From assembly GCA_025201845.1 (NCBI GenBank), contig MU603965.1:1-64000 (forward strand): a stretch of 64,000 bases of DNA, given 5' to 3'. The position numbers and the translations under genes are program-made. A model generated the notes under the pieces. It ran no database searches. It was not told the DNA's origin and was given only the letters and a program-made list of their open reading frames with translations. Source of the stretch: Martensiomyces pterosporus. Lineage: Eukaryota; Kickxellomycota; Kickxellomycetes; Kickxellales; Kickxellaceae. Numbering within the stretch: the stretch's first letter is position 1; every line of letters starts with the position of its first letter. Of the stretch, positions 10,283-21,375 are shown piece after piece.

Positions 10283-11030
10283 GTTGAGTAGAGCAGGGTG
10301 TGGCAAGTAGTATGGCTAGGTGGTGTGTAAGGAGAGAAGAGACGCTGGGCTGGAGTGCGAGTCTGCCGCAGGCGCCCAAGATGGCAGTACCGCTGCGTGT
10401 GGCACCCGCTCTTGCGGCGGCGGTCAAGTGATGGCAAGCGATGGCGAAAAGCCGCTGCTTGATTGTGATAGCGGCCAGCCGAAACCTGTAATTGCGCCAT
10501 CCCACTTTTCGGTGATGATTTGGCGGCTCCATGCGGCTCGCGTGCTCCAGGCGGCTTGGTGCGAGCCGATTCTGTGTGACGTTCCTCGCCAGCGCAAGCC
10601 ACCCACCCAAGTTCCTCGCAGGGCTCGCGACTCGCCCGCTACAGCCTCAAGCCAGCTCGGGCTGCAGTGCTTACTGCTCGCCGTTTGCGCAGGAAGCTGA
10701 TTGGGGGAGAGCGAGAGCAGAGGCAAAAACGTGGACGGCTGTGAAGGGGCTGTTTCGCACACAGCCTCTGTGGCCAAACGCACACCGCTCCCCATCATCC
10801 TAAAAAAATTTTCCACCACAGCCTGGCACCAGGAGAGCGCGGCAGTCAGCCAGGCCGCTGCAGTGAGCATGAGGCCGTTGTTTGGTATTCTCCCAAATCC
10901 TCCAGCGCACCTCTCTTTTCTCTTGCGGAATTTTTTTATTTCTTTAGCTCTTCACCATCTCCTGGCGTCTCTTTTGACCTAGTGTTTTCTTGTTCTCCTT
11001 AGCCTCCTCCCTTCTTTCTCTGCTTCAGAC
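10283..11030. promoter_or_regulatory. Shared divergent promoter of eEF1B-gamma and an RRM gene
   Basis: The 748 bp between two head-to-head start codons holds no gene. An A/T-palindromic element AAAAAAATTTTCC occurs near 10801-10813, like those upstream of the nucleolin-like genes further on. The 100 bases before the RRM start are strongly pyrimidine-rich and end CTTCAGAC before ATG, as in highly expressed fungal genes; the CAG could also be the acceptor of a 5'UTR intron. Confidence 0.5.
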
Positions 11031-11898
11031 ATGTCCAAGATCTTTGTTGGTTCCCTCCCCTGGAAGGTTGACTCTGCTCTCCTCCGCGAGCGCTTCGAGC
11101 AGTACGGCCAGGTCGAGCAGGCCATCGTCCTCACCGACCGTGAGACTGGTACTTATCACTATATGCCTGAGAAAAGCACATGAATGGCGCCAATGTGTGC
11201 GTGCCTGTGTATGTCTACGCCTGTATGTGTGTGCATAAGTGTGAGCATGTTTTCCCTCGTGTATCTTCTGTATATCATGCTACTGTGTGCCAGCACGCAT
11301 CCGGCTCTTGCATTGCTAGAAAGCATCCAAATATCCAAAAACGCATACTCTGCATACTCTGTTCTACCCTGTATCATCTGCACTCTATATAAAACCTCTT
11401 CTTGTCCTCAACCACAACCACAACCACAACCCACCTTCCTACACTTGCTTACTTTTCGATGGCACGGCTGCAAACAAAATAAACACGCCCATCCACCCAA
11501 CTATCTCCTGCTGCTGCTGCCACGCCTCCACAACGCTGTCTTTCCGTGCGCGCCTTCCGTTTCTGGGACCGCTTGCGTGGGGCTTTCGCTTGAACCACAT
11601 CTAACTAGGCCGCTCCCGTGGCTTCGGTTTTGTTACCTACACCAACGCCGAGGATGCCCAGCGCGCCATCGATGAGGCCAACGACAGCGAGCTCGAGGGC
11701 CGCACGATCCGCGTTGCCTCTGCTGCCGAGCGCGACCCCAACTCTGCGCCTCCCCGCCGCCCCTTCAACAACAACCGCGGCTACCAGCAGCGCGAGGGCG
11801 GCTACAACCGTGGCTACCAGCAGCGCAGCAACTACGGCGGCAACCAGGGTGGCTACCAGCAGCGCAGCTACGACAACCAGGGTGGCGAGGAGTACTAG
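11031..11898 (+). CDS. Small RRM, Gly/Tyr/Gln-rich RNA-binding protein
   Basis: Two exons (11031-11148 and 11609-11898) give 135 aa. The 460-nt intron ends TCTAACTAG, with a branch-site-like CTAAC very close to the acceptor, and it interrupts the protein between the two RNP motifs. RNP2 is IFVGSLPW (about residues 4-11) and RNP1 is RGFGFVTY (about 43-50). After a single RRM (to about 78) the tail is a repeat of GGYQQR and NRGYQQR-like units. The layout is that of cold-inducible or glycine-rich RRM proteins that bind and remodel RNA; the tail is of the low-complexity type seen in condensate-forming proteins. It probably shares regulation with the divergent eEF1B-gamma gene. Confidence 0.9.
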
Positions 11899-12270
11899 AC
11901 TCCCTAGCTAACGCTGCTGTCTGCTCCTTTTCCCTTTTAAAGCACAACAAAATGTTTGCCTTGCCTTGATGTTCTACCATTCTAGCCCTGTCCCCTCTAG
12001 CCCGCCTGTGACATCCGCACCCCCTATGCAGACCACATTGCCTGGCAGCTATTAGGTAGGATTTTCTTTTTCTTTTCTTAAAAAGGGCCTCTAGTTCAAA
12101 TGCTCACATCCTGTTCATTTCGGATAGTCTTTTTAAACCTAGTAAATAAGCAAGCCTCTCAAACACACACTCGCGGCACATGCAATACGATGGGAGAGTG
12201 AAGCCTGGTTGCTTGTGTAAACTGGAAAAGACATCAAAAAGGCTAGCAAAGCAGCTGTGCACGGCAGCCC
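11899..12270. other. Intergenic between convergent genes
   Basis: 3' flanks of the RRM gene (plus) and the secreted-repeat gene (minus). No gene or RNA seen, only T-rich stretches such as 12060-12085. Confidence 0.5.
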
Positions 12271-12990
12271 TTAGATCCCGCCAAGACCTACAGGAGACCC
12301 CCCAAGGAGCGCCCACAGCCCGCTGTTGTCAAAGTGGATGGTATCAGGCTGATTGTCGACGATGAGCACTTTGTTGTCGTTACCAGCAACAGCCGGGCCA
12401 TCGACATTTGAGATCTGGTTCCAGTTGGGGTTCTCGAGGTTGTTGCCCGAAATATCCGTGTTGGAGTTGAGCTCGGTTAGGCTGTTTCCGACAGGGTTGA
12501 CCACCTGCGCGCCGTCAGCGGAAACCCCCGCGGCAAGAGAACCCTCCGTCGAAACACCGCTGTTAAGCTGTGCGTTGTCGACGGCCGAGGGTGCGTTGAC
12601 GCTGGGGCCAGGCACTTGGCGCTTGAGGCGGATTCCATTAGAGCCATGCGCCACGACAGGAAGCACCTCGTTGCCGTTGCCGACGACGGTGGGGCCGTCA
12701 GCTCCGTTGACGACATTGGCGACTAGGTTGTTGAAGATGTTGTCGTGCAGATCCACATTAGTCGTGTCCTTGAGTATGGTGTTGCCGACTGCGTCGTTGA
12801 TGACAGCGCCATCCAAGGAGGTCTCGTCCTTCACAACACCCTCGTCAGAGGCACCGTTGTTCACGGAGGCATGGTCGATAGCAGTAGGACCGTTGACGCT
12901 GTCGCCTGCAAGCTGGCGGCGGTCAATGGCTCCCAGTGGAGCAGCAATGGCGCAGGCAGCAAGAAGAGTGATAAGGGCAAAGGTACGCAT
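12271..12990 (-). CDS. Secreted two-module protein with Kex2 processing sites
   Basis: Intronless, 239 aa, no family recognised. Residues 1-17 form a clear signal peptide (hydrophobic core, cleavage expected after AIAA). A short propeptide ends DRR (24-25) and a second dibasic LKR lies at 123-124; both are followed by Gln. Each site precedes one of two homologous modules (26-124 and 125-239) that share the order SVNGPTAID / SVNAPSAVD, then GNTILK / GNSLTE, NTD-type Asn/Asp-rich text, and DGPTVVGNGNEVLPV / DGPAVAGNDNKVLIV. Kex2 cleavage would release two related peptides of about 99 and 115 residues with N-terminal Gln able to cyclise. Neither module has a cysteine. The protein is probably secreted or cell-wall associated; its function is unknown. 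Confidence 0.8.
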   Translation of the reverse strand: MRTFALITLLAACAIAAPLGAIDRRQLAGDSVNGPTAIDHASVNNGASDEGVVKDETSLDGAVINDAVGNTILKDTTNVDLHDNIFNNLVANVVNGADGPTVVGNGNEVLPVVAHGSNGIRLKRQVPGPSVNAPSAVDNAQLNSGVSTEGSLAAGVSADGAQVVNPVGNSLTELNSNTDISGNNLENPNWNQISNVDGPAVAGNDNKVLIVDNQPDTIHFDNSGLWALLGGSPVGLGGI

Positions 12991-14162
12991 GATAAAGGAT
13001 AGGTAAGAGCGGGGTGCAGGTACGGATGCGTGTGGTTTGGTGGCGAGTGCGTAGGCGGATGGTATGCAATTAGTGTGGATGTAGGCTGTGTCGGTGTAAG
13101 AAAAGATTGAGATGCGATCTCTACTTCATCAAAGCGGGCCCTCTAGGCGCCAGCGGCGCTGGGACACAAACCATCCATTTTATACTAGGCAAACCTAGCA
13201 AATGCCTCAAGTGCCAATGCTGGTGCTGTTCACATTCGCCGACTCGTGTGCACTTGGCGGCTCGCTCTCTGATGCAATTCCGCCTTTTGCTGGCCATTAT
13301 TTTTCATGGCTCCGGCGTCACCCTAATGTGTTTTCCTCTTCATCGGTGGCTTTCTATATGATCCCTCCTATTGTCTATAGGCTGCATTGTGTCTACGATG
13401 ATATGGCCAGACAATCAGCATACACGCAATTCAAGATATATTGTAGAGGAGGGGGAGGGAGTGAGGAGCACATCAAAGGGAACCATGCTCCATAGGAGTG
13501 CTGCTGCTAGCGTCTTGGAGCGCCCCCTTTCTATTCTTTGCTGGCTCGTTTGTTGCTGTCTGTTGACGCCATTGCCCAAATGCACATGCTCGATCTTCGA
13601 AAATGGAACCGGTACATTTCTGAGTATGGGCTGTGGCTGATGGTCGCTACCGCTGCTACTACAGCAGCTCCGCCCAACAAACGAGAGCGTCTGCATTGTG
13701 ATGGCGCCGTGCGTGGACCATAGAACAGCATCCTTGGCAGAGAGACCTGCCGCCGCTTGTTATGCTGCCTCCGCTGTTACTGCTGCTGCTAGCTGCCGCT
13801 GCTTTTGTCTGCTACGCTCTTTCTCGTGCCGGGCAAGGCGTTGCCTTGCGAGGGCCTGTGCAGCATTTCTGGCAGCAGTAGCTCAGAACAAAGACACTGG
13901 GGGCTGCGTTTTTTTTTTGTTTTTGGCAATATGGTTGTTGCCATCCTACTGTGTTTATCCCATCGTTCAATATATTGGCATGCTGATTTCTCAGCGCCAC
14001 TAGTGCGCAGACCAATTTGGTCTGAACGAGTACACCATGTGTGCGGTTGCTTGGAGGCGCAGAGACCAAGCCTTCATTTGATTCATTTGGAGATAGCGTA
14101 TGGAGTCTGAGACTGAGGAAGAAAAAAAAAAGGGAATGGAGCAATCGCAAGCTGCAGCTTGT
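12991..14162. other. Intergenic, 5' flank of the secreted-repeat gene
   Basis: No supportable gene in 1.17 kb. It includes CTG/GCT-rich stretches (13760-13810) and several short homopolymers. Open frames on both strands overlap and show no recognisable protein. Confidence 0.5.
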
Positions 14163-17100
14163 TCACTCTGTCGGAGTAGCATCTGCGTACTGCTCGAGCT
14201 GCCGCAGGTACCTGGCAACCGCTGCCATATCCGCACGACGCACATCTGCAGCCTCGTCAAACTCCTGTCCGCGCGCAGAGCGACGGCCCTCGCTCTCGAC
14301 AAGCACCGCCAGTGCGTCACGCAAGGGTGTTGCCTCGCTCGCTGCACGCTTATGCGAGTCGCGGTGGCCTGTGTGGCGAGTAAGGGCCTCGAGAACCATC
14401 AGGAATGCACTGCCAATTTCGTCGAACACACTCGACAGTAGGTTTGGCGGGATGCTTGTTGTGACGACGCTTTGCTGATGTGCATCGCTGCTGCCGCTGC
14501 CCTCAGAGCCCTTTTTGGGCGCACTGGTCACGGCGAACTGCAGCGCATGGTCGTAGCGCATGAGCAGGCTGGTGCGCGCAACCTTTACCAGCGTGTCGCG
14601 ATACAGCCGCGGCTCCAGACTCAGCGGCTCCTTTTGAATCGTGGCAAGCACCACGTCAATCTGCTTGCGGAACCGCGGGATCACAATCGTGGCAGTCTGC
14701 CTGTTCAGCATGCGAGCCAGAGGATACGACGACAACCATCCATGGTCAGTGCCCACTGCATGGCCCTCGTCGGACGGAGTCTTGGGTGGGAGCACGCGCC
14801 ACCACTGCGTGTTCACCAAGTACTCGTCGTAGCTGCGCATGGGCACGATGGCATTGAGGTACATGCGAACTGCGCTTGCCGACATTGTTGTCGTGGCTGG
14901 GTACGCTGGATGGATCTGGACCCTGTCCCTGTCCTTTGACCGCCCCAGCAGCTTGCCCACCACGCGTGCATGGTCCTTCATGGTGCTGACAATTGCTTCT
15001 GCTACCTGCGACTGCTCTCCGCCCCTGAGCACAGCCTCTTGGACCTTCATCTCCAGCCTGATCATCTCAAACACCACCTCCGGGCACGAAACCAGGAATT
15101 CGCGAATCCGCTGTCTAACCATCGGCACGTCAGGCGTGACGACCGCTCGGGCCGCCATATCGCCGCTGCCCTGTGCAGAATTGGATGCTGCTTGCGAGAC
15201 GCTGGTATCGGTATCAAACACGGTAGGGAACAGCAGCACATGCACCAGTCCATCGAGCTCACTGCACGAAATAGGCGGCGTATGCTCCAGGTACGCCTGG
15301 CAGATCCCAAGCCCCAGCGAAAGCCCCGCAATGCAGTCGTGGGGCAGTATGAGCTTCACCACGCGGCGCAGAAGCCTAGCGTCAAACAGGCTAGGGTCCG
15401 CTTTGACATACTGAACGATCTGCTTCTCGCGATCCATCACGCTCTTCCACAGCGGGCGGCCGTCAGGGCCCTTTGGTGGTGCCTTGCCTGCTGCAGCTGC
15501 ACCATCAGCAGAAGACGATTCGTCGTCGGCCATCATAACTATATTTGCCAGCTTGACTCGCAGGTTGGCCATATTCAGCTTTTCGAGTGCCTGCCACACC
15601 AGTGGATCGCGAAGTGCTGTAGCCTCCAGTGGATATCCAGGCGGCAGGCCATAGCCAAAGACATCCAAGTCATCGACAAACTCCATATACGCCGCAGAGG
15701 GCTTCGATTTGTTGCTGCTGCTGGCACTTGCCATGGCTTTGAATGTTTCTGCATCCAGTGGTGTCGCTGGCGCAGATTGTCCATCGGCTATAGAGCTGTT
15801 TGTGGGCGCCAAGGCAACAGACGGTGGTGGCAGAGTCCATGCCGCGCTTGTAAGTTTTGGCTTGGCCTTGAACAGATCACACAGCGACTTGATAGTCTCT
15901 GCATGCTTCATAACCGGATGGCTCTGAATATCCGCCAAGGCACTATCGATATCTGTGTCGGCATGGCCGCTGCTACTGCTACTGCTATTGGTATTGCTGC
16001 CGCCGCTCTGAGCCTGTCTACTGATGACGGCTGTATGGTCTGTTTCCTCCTTCAGTCTGTCCATGAGCCCGAGCACGGTCTCTGCGGCCGATTTGATGTC
16101 ACGCGAATACACAGCCGACTCGGCGCGATGGAACGTCTCTCCGTTGATCCGTTGGATGGCTGCGCTGCTCAGTGCATTCTGCGTCACCCTGTGCGCATAC
16201 AAGTCACCGCACGAACTCAGCGTGTAGAACGTATTCCCCTTCGCGCATACAGAGACCACCGAGCCAATATCCTCCGCCGCCCGCCTATCTGACACAACAG
16301 CTGCTCTGACAGTGCGTCTCTCTGTGCTCTTGGCACTACCGCCATTAGCGCTGTCACTAGCATTGGTGCCATCCTTGCCAGCAGATCCGAGCGCACCGTC
16401 CGTCTCCTCGCTCTCCTCGACACGCAGCGAATGCAGCCACCACGATTTGTCGCTGGTACCTGTAGATATAAGGTCGACGTGGGTTGGGCTCCATGCCAAG
16501 CTTTTGATTGACCCGTAGTTAGTCGGATGGCGCAGGGTTGTTACCGCCGCACCATTCGCTGCTGAAAAGCGGAGATCCCAGACATTGACCTGGCCGTTCT
16601 CGCCTGCACTTGCTAGCCAGTAAGGCACAAACGGCGACCATGCGACGTCGTTGATCCCCCACCCATCTCCGTTGGTCTCACGCCCGCTCAGCCAGGCGCC
16701 ATACCCAGCAGACTCGGGCAGCGCCGTGCGCCAGGCGACGGCCTTGCCACGGCGTCGGAGATCCAACACGTTGACCACCCCGTCGACCCCACCAGCCGCA
16801 ATCAGGTTGGACGGAGATTGCAGGCTCCAGGCTGCGCTGCTCAAGGGCTGGTTCGACACCTTCTCGACTCTAAGCGCGTGCTGGTTGCGTGTCGCATCCC
16901 AAACGTTGATCACGCCTCCGAGGCACGACAAGAACAGCGCCGACGTCGACTGGACCGATGCGGGAGGCCAGGCCGATTGCTGCTGAGATGTCGGCGGCGC
17001 CTGTGTGAACGGCGGCGAGAATGCTACGCAAGCAACACGCCGTGTCGGCACGTGGTTGCCTGGCGCAGCAATATCGATGCTCTTTGCCGCCTTGTTCTTG

Positions 17101-17651
17101 TATGTGCCTACACACTTGACCAGCGGGCCGTCTTCAGAGTCGCTCTCGCCATTCTCGGAGGCATACCCGAGCAGCCGTGCACGGTCAACCTTGTACAAAA
17201 CGCTTGTGTTCCTGTCGGTGCCGGCCATGAGCAGGTTGGACTGGAATGCCAGCGAGTAGATTGGAAACTTTGACGCAAACGATGCCTTGACGTCCAGCTG
17301 GTCGTCCAGGCTCTGCACAAAGAACATGTTGGTGTCGTAGCTGCCTGACCCGACTGCTAGCAGAGGCTGGTCCTCGCTCATTGCCATGCAAGTGGTGAAT
17401 CTGGACTCATCGGGCAGAGCCAGCGAGGTCGATTGCACGCCCTCAGCATCGCCTGTTTCGCTGGCTATATATGTGCGCCGCCAGCGACTGAGCTTGTCTC
17501 CGTGCAGGCTCCACGAGTTGGCGTAGTCGTAGCTGGATGTGTCTAAATGCAGGCTGCCATCATTTGAAAGCAGGCTGTGTCGTCGCGACCCGCTCGCGTT
17601 GCTTCCAAGGCTCAGCCGCGCAGAGGTGGTTTCATATACACCTGCTGCCAT
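14163..17651 (-). CDS. Large WD40-repeat protein with C-terminal helical region
   Basis: Intronless, 1,162 aa. A Ser-rich leader (1-60) is followed by WD40 repeats over about residues 90-440. Recognisable repeat ends include GGVINVWDATR, GGVDGVVNVLDLRR, GENGQVNVWDLRF and GTSDKSWWLHSL, with AWSP entry motifs. A Ser/Asn/Gly-rich linker (about 540-640) separates them from a long predominantly helical C-terminal half, which I cannot assign. The protein probably acts as a scaffold. I considered Golgi or autophagy WD40 families and PEX7-like proteins, but the C-terminal half matches none that I know. Confidence 0.7.
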   Translation of the reverse strand: MAAGVYETTSARLSLGSNASGSRRHSLLSNDGSLHLDTSSYDYANSWSLHGDKLSRWRRTYIASETGDAEGVQSTSLALPDESRFTTCMAMSEDQPLLAVGSGSYDTNMFFVQSLDDQLDVKASFASKFPIYSLAFQSNLLMAGTDRNTSVLYKVDRARLLGYASENGESDSEDGPLVKCVGTYKNKAAKSIDIAAPGNHVPTRRVACVAFSPPFTQAPPTSQQQSAWPPASVQSTSALFLSCLGGVINVWDATRNQHALRVEKVSNQPLSSAAWSLQSPSNLIAAGGVDGVVNVLDLRRRGKAVAWRTALPESAGYGAWLSGRETNGDGWGINDVAWSPFVPYWLASAGENGQVNVWDLRFSAANGAAVTTLRHPTNYGSIKSLAWSPTHVDLISTGTSDKSWWLHSLRVEESEETDGALGSAGKDGTNASDSANGGSAKSTERRTVRAAVVSDRRAAEDIGSVVSVCAKGNTFYTLSSCGDLYAHRVTQNALSSAAIQRINGETFHRAESAVYSRDIKSAAETVLGLMDRLKEETDHTAVISRQAQSGGSNTNSSSSSSGHADTDIDSALADIQSHPVMKHAETIKSLCDLFKAKPKLTSAAWTLPPPSVALAPTNSSIADGQSAPATPLDAETFKAMASASSSNKSKPSAAYMEFVDDLDVFGYGLPPGYPLEATALRDPLVWQALEKLNMANLRVKLANIVMMADDESSSADGAAAAGKAPPKGPDGRPLWKSVMDREKQIVQYVKADPSLFDARLLRRVVKLILPHDCIAGLSLGLGICQAYLEHTPPISCSELDGLVHVLLFPTVFDTDTSVSQAASNSAQGSGDMAARAVVTPDVPMVRQRIREFLVSCPEVVFEMIRLEMKVQEAVLRGGEQSQVAEAIVSTMKDHARVVGKLLGRSKDRDRVQIHPAYPATTTMSASAVRMYLNAIVPMRSYDEYLVNTQWWRVLPPKTPSDEGHAVGTDHGWLSSYPLARMLNRQTATIVIPRFRKQIDVVLATIQKEPLSLEPRLYRDTLVKVARTSLLMRYDHALQFAVTSAPKKGSEGSGSSDAHQQSVVTTSIPPNLLSSVFDEIGSAFLMVLEALTRHTGHRDSHKRAASEATPLRDALAVLVESEGRRSARGQEFDEAADVRRADMAAVARYLRQLEQYADATPTE

Positions 17652-18307
17652 GTTGCTGTAAACAAAGTGTATATTAAGCGTGTGTGTACTTGAGCGTTTG
17701 GATACAGAGGCTTGTTAGAGGTGGTAGCTGTAGTGGCAAAGGCGTGCAAGCCGCCTCACGCTGTCAGTGCCAGCTGGCAGCAGTGCTAGTGGCTTGTTCT
17801 ACGTCAACAGCTATCCAGCATGGCATCACGTGGAAGTAGTCCACGTGCCATCTGACATCGATGTGATCTGCGCCCACTGATCATGATCTGCTCTGCTTCA
17901 TTTCCTCGGGCTGTGTGGGGAGAACCTCATACGGAGACGGTGCAGCCAAACAAGACGCAAGTGCATTTTTGAGTAGGGCGCGGGGCACGCATTGCGCCTT
18001 CAATGCGCACACACTGGCTGCAAGCAACGTGAGGAATCCGCCATTGCGCCTTCGTCATATAAAACAAATGTGGCGTACATCCCGAGAGCGGGAGAAGAGG
18101 GAGGAGGCTTAGCGTGCACACACATACAGAGCAGCACAAAGCCCATTCCTGACAAGAGCATCAGTTGTTACAGTAGAACCAATGGCACGCAGGATCCTGG
18201 CCAATAAATACAGCAGCTCTCCAGCCAAGCATCGCCCAGCATCTGCTCACCCTTCTACTCCACGCATATACATTCTTTTGCTCAACCACAAAAACAGAAT
18301 ACCAGCG
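17652..18307. other. Intergenic and 5' leader of the CoA-ligase gene
   Basis: Divergent flank between the WD40 gene and the CoA-ligase. A TATA-like TATAAAA lies at 18058-18064, about 245 bases before the ATG. An in-frame upstream ATG at 18182 would add a 42-residue basic, Ser/Ala-rich leader that could be a targeting sequence or 5'UTR. Confidence 0.45.
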
Positions 18308-20005
18308 ATGACCATCTCGATCATAAAGTCGCCGTTTCCCGATGTTGATATCCCAAGTGCTGACCTGCCAACGTACTTCTTTGAGCAGATGCGCCAGTTC
18401 GAGGAGTTCACGCGCAAGGACTCGCCCAGACCGCTGTTTGTCGATGGCACAAAAGGTAGCACCAAGTCGCTGACGCTTGACCAGCTGGAGACAATGGCCA
18501 ACCGCCTGGCATCAGGGCTGTATAACGTGCTCGGTGTTCGCCAAGGCGACGTGGTAGCAGTGGTCATGCCCAACAGCATCTACTACCCAGCGATCCTGCT
18601 TGCTGTGCTGATGGTGGGTGCGACATGCACGCTTGCTAACCCGGCGTATATAGCACGCGAGCTAAACTATCAGCTGGCACACTCGAGCGCAAAATTCATC
18701 ATTGCAGCATCTTCCTTGATACCCACTGTCAAGGAGGTCATCGATAAACGTCAGCAACGGGGCCCAGAGGAGGAGGAGGCGACGGCAGCAGCAGAGCTCT
18801 TGCTTGACCAACATGTTCTCGTGGCTGACCACACAACTGGCCAGTCTGAAGAGCCAGTGGTGCTGCGGTCCATCTTTGACGTTTTGTCAGATGCCGACTA
18901 CCCACGGGTTCGCCTGACAAGCCACGAGTCGGTCTCGCAGACAGTTGCAATCATCCCTTACTCAAGCGGCACCACGGGGCTGCCCAAGGGCGTGAAGCTG
19001 AGCCACTACAACTTTGTTTCTAACATCCAGCAAAGCGTCGCAATTCAGAGGCTATACACATCCACATACCCACGGGTATGCGTCGCTATTCTGCCCATGT
19101 TCCACATCTACGGGCTGCTGTTCCTGTGCTTTGTCCCGGCCATCGCTGGATCGTCCACAGTGGTGATGCCAAAGTTCGACATGGCGCAGTTCCTCACGCT
19201 CGTCCAAACTCATCAGATCACTGAGGCCATGCTTGTGCCGCCCATCATCAATGCGCTTGTGAAGCAGAATGCGGCCAAAGAATACGACTTGTCCAGCCTG
19301 TCTTGGATCACTTGCGGTGCTGCTCCACTGAATACGGACACTGTTCGCTCGCTGGAGAGGATGTTTGATGGAATCCGTCTCATGCAAGGGTATGGTCTCA
19401 CTGAGGCGTCGCCTGCCATTGCGCTCTCCCACCCAGACAGCAAAAACCCCAGCTCATGTGGAAAACTGGTTCCAAATATCGAGGCCATGGTTATCGACGA
19501 TCTAGGGAGAGCCCTGGGTACTGATGAGGTGGGTGAGCTGTGCTTCCGCGGTCCAAACGTCATGACTGGGTACCTGAACAACGACCAAGCCACGCGCGAG
19601 ACTATCGACTCTGACGGGTTCCTGCACACAGGCGACATCGGATACATTGACGAGGATGGATACGTGTACGTGACTGACCGCAAGAAGGAGCTGATCAAGT
19701 TCAATGGGTTCCAGGTTGCTCCGGCTGAGCTTGAGGGCATCCTGATGCAGCACCCGCGTGTTCGAGACTGTGCGGTGTTTGGCGTGTATGACAAGAGCCG
19801 CCAGACCGAAGTCCCAAAGGCTCATCTGGTGCTGACGGCGGACGACAAGCTCGACATCCAGGAGCCAGACGATGTTGCGCACAGAGTGGTGGAGTGGATG
19901 AATGAGCAGGTTGCCTACTACAAGCACCTTCGAGGCGGGTATGTCGTAGTCGATGCCATACCAAAAAGCGCGTCTGGAAAGATCCTACGCCGCTTTCTAA
20001 AATAA
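18308..20005 (+). CDS. 4-coumarate-CoA-ligase-like acyl-CoA synthetase (AMP-forming)
   Basis: Intronless, 565 aa from the ATG at 18308 (607 aa if the upstream ATG at 18182 is used). All ANL-superfamily core motifs are present: the P-loop-like SSGTTGLPKGVKLSH (about residue 218), YGLTEASP (about 360), GFLHTGDIG (about 436), and the C-terminal SGKILRRF with the catalytic Lys near 558. The enzyme adenylates a carboxylic acid and transfers it to CoA. The closest family is 4CL/luciferase-like ligases, which in fungi act on aromatic or medium-chain acids and are often peroxisomal. This one ends RRFLK and lacks a C-terminal SKL peroxisome signal. The substrate cannot be told from sequence. Confidence 0.88.
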   Translation: MTISIIKSPFPDVDIPSADLPTYFFEQMRQFEEFTRKDSPRPLFVDGTKGSTKSLTLDQLETMANRLASGLYNVLGVRQGDVVAVVMPNSIYYPAILLAVLMVGATCTLANPAYIARELNYQLAHSSAKFIIAASSLIPTVKEVIDKRQQRGPEEEEATAAAELLLDQHVLVADHTTGQSEEPVVLRSIFDVLSDADYPRVRLTSHESVSQTVAIIPYSSGTTGLPKGVKLSHYNFVSNIQQSVAIQRLYTSTYPRVCVAILPMFHIYGLLFLCFVPAIAGSSTVVMPKFDMAQFLTLVQTHQITEAMLVPPIINALVKQNAAKEYDLSSLSWITCGAAPLNTDTVRSLERMFDGIRLMQGYGLTEASPAIALSHPDSKNPSSCGKLVPNIEAMVIDDLGRALGTDEVGELCFRGPNVMTGYLNNDQATRETIDSDGFLHTGDIGYIDEDGYVYVTDRKKELIKFNGFQVAPAELEGILMQHPRVRDCAVFGVYDKSRQTEVPKAHLVLTADDKLDIQEPDDVAHRVVEWMNEQVAYYKHLRGGYVVVDAIPKSASGKILRRFLK

Positions 20006-21375
20006 GAAATATACGGCCCAGAGCAAGACAATGTGGTGGCGAATCAAGACAAAAGATGGAACAGCCGCCAAGAAGATAGAAGCAGCAAGCGCCCGAGATA
20101 ACGCTGCCAGCAACCGGTGGGACGGTGAAAGGCCTATCCGCGCTGGGCATGCAGCTCATCAGTTGCACCCGATGCCGGCAAATCCCGCCCCACCCAAATA
20201 AGCATCGATGCCAAGAACTATGAGCGACAAAGCATATATATGCATGCTGCCTACCAATATTTTGTCGCGCAGTGTTTGTGCTTCCTCTCTACGCACGATT
20301 GTTCTAGAGCGTAGAGGGCCGAAGAAGCAGCCAGAGAGCAGCGCACATGGCAACAGCAGCCTTTTTTTTTTCTTCTTTCGCTCACCACCACACTGCATTA
20401 CAGCTTGCTGATCAGTCCAGCCTCAACGTTTGCAATCTATTGGGTGCTAGGGAAAGCCCCCCCCTGCCATAGTACTTGCCCATTCGCCGCCAGGCGTTCG
20501 TCTAGAAAGCCAGCCGTGTTTCCACTGCAAAAGCGGCATCAGCAGGCTAGCTGTTTTAGCGCAAAACAATGCTGCGGCTGCAGCAGCCTGTGTCGCACAC
20601 TTTGACCACTGGGCAATGCATGCGCGATTCCACCACGTCCAAAAGTCCGCCGCACGGGCTCTTTGTGCAGGCAGAAAACCCTTCTCCGGCCATGATGTAT
20701 GCGGACATGCAACAAGTCACAATATGCTTGTGCAAGGAACAGCGAGCTCGGGGTTGCAGCCTTTTTTGTCGCCATCGCCATCGCTCCTTTCCACTGCGTG
20801 TGAGTCTCGTATGTAGCAGGTAGGCAGCCAGCAAAAAGCAGTGTTCCCACCTCGTTGATGGATCGAGAAGATGACAATGCTGCCTCGGTGTGCACACACG
20901 ACTGGTGGACGAGGGAGGCACACTTGAATCGAGGCAAGGCGGCGGAGCTGGCAAAGCTCAGCAGTAGCGCTAGGAGGCACGGGGAATGCGTAGAGAATGG
21001 AAAAGAGGGACTTTGCATCCCTCCTCCTACCCCTTGCGTCCTTCTTGGCACACTGATTACAGCGCATCGAGGCCCACGGCCATATTGCCACCTCTTTTCA
21101 GCTTTGCTTTCTCTCTCTCTCTGGATTTCTAATCCTCCAGCACTGCTTTTACAATACTATACTGTCAGCCGTCCTACCTGCTCCGCCCATTCAATTTGTA
21201 ATCAGGTGCGCTCGTGGCTGTCCCACCCTTGTTTCCACACTCCGTTTATATACACGCATCGCTTGCCAGCTTTGTGCACACAATCTACCCAAGGCTCTAT
21301 TTCGCCGGAGGCTTGTTCTCGCTGTGGCTGTTGTTAGATACTTTGCTATTCACAGATTCCATCTATTCTTCTGAT
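20006..21375. other. Intergenic between CoA-ligase and the phosphoesterase gene
   Basis: No supportable gene in 1.37 kb. A 79-codon minus-strand frame (20159-20398) begins with ATG but resembles nothing. Just upstream of the next gene the frame stays open from about 21214 with a hydrophobic stretch but without an ATG, so a further 5' exon cannot be excluded. A CT repeat occurs at 21111-21122. Confidence 0.45.

Noticed and set aside
20159..20398. A 79-codon ATG frame with a C-terminal hydrophobic stretch on the minus strand
   Set aside because: No family match, Lys-run from a homopolymer, and no supporting neighbours; left as intergenic.
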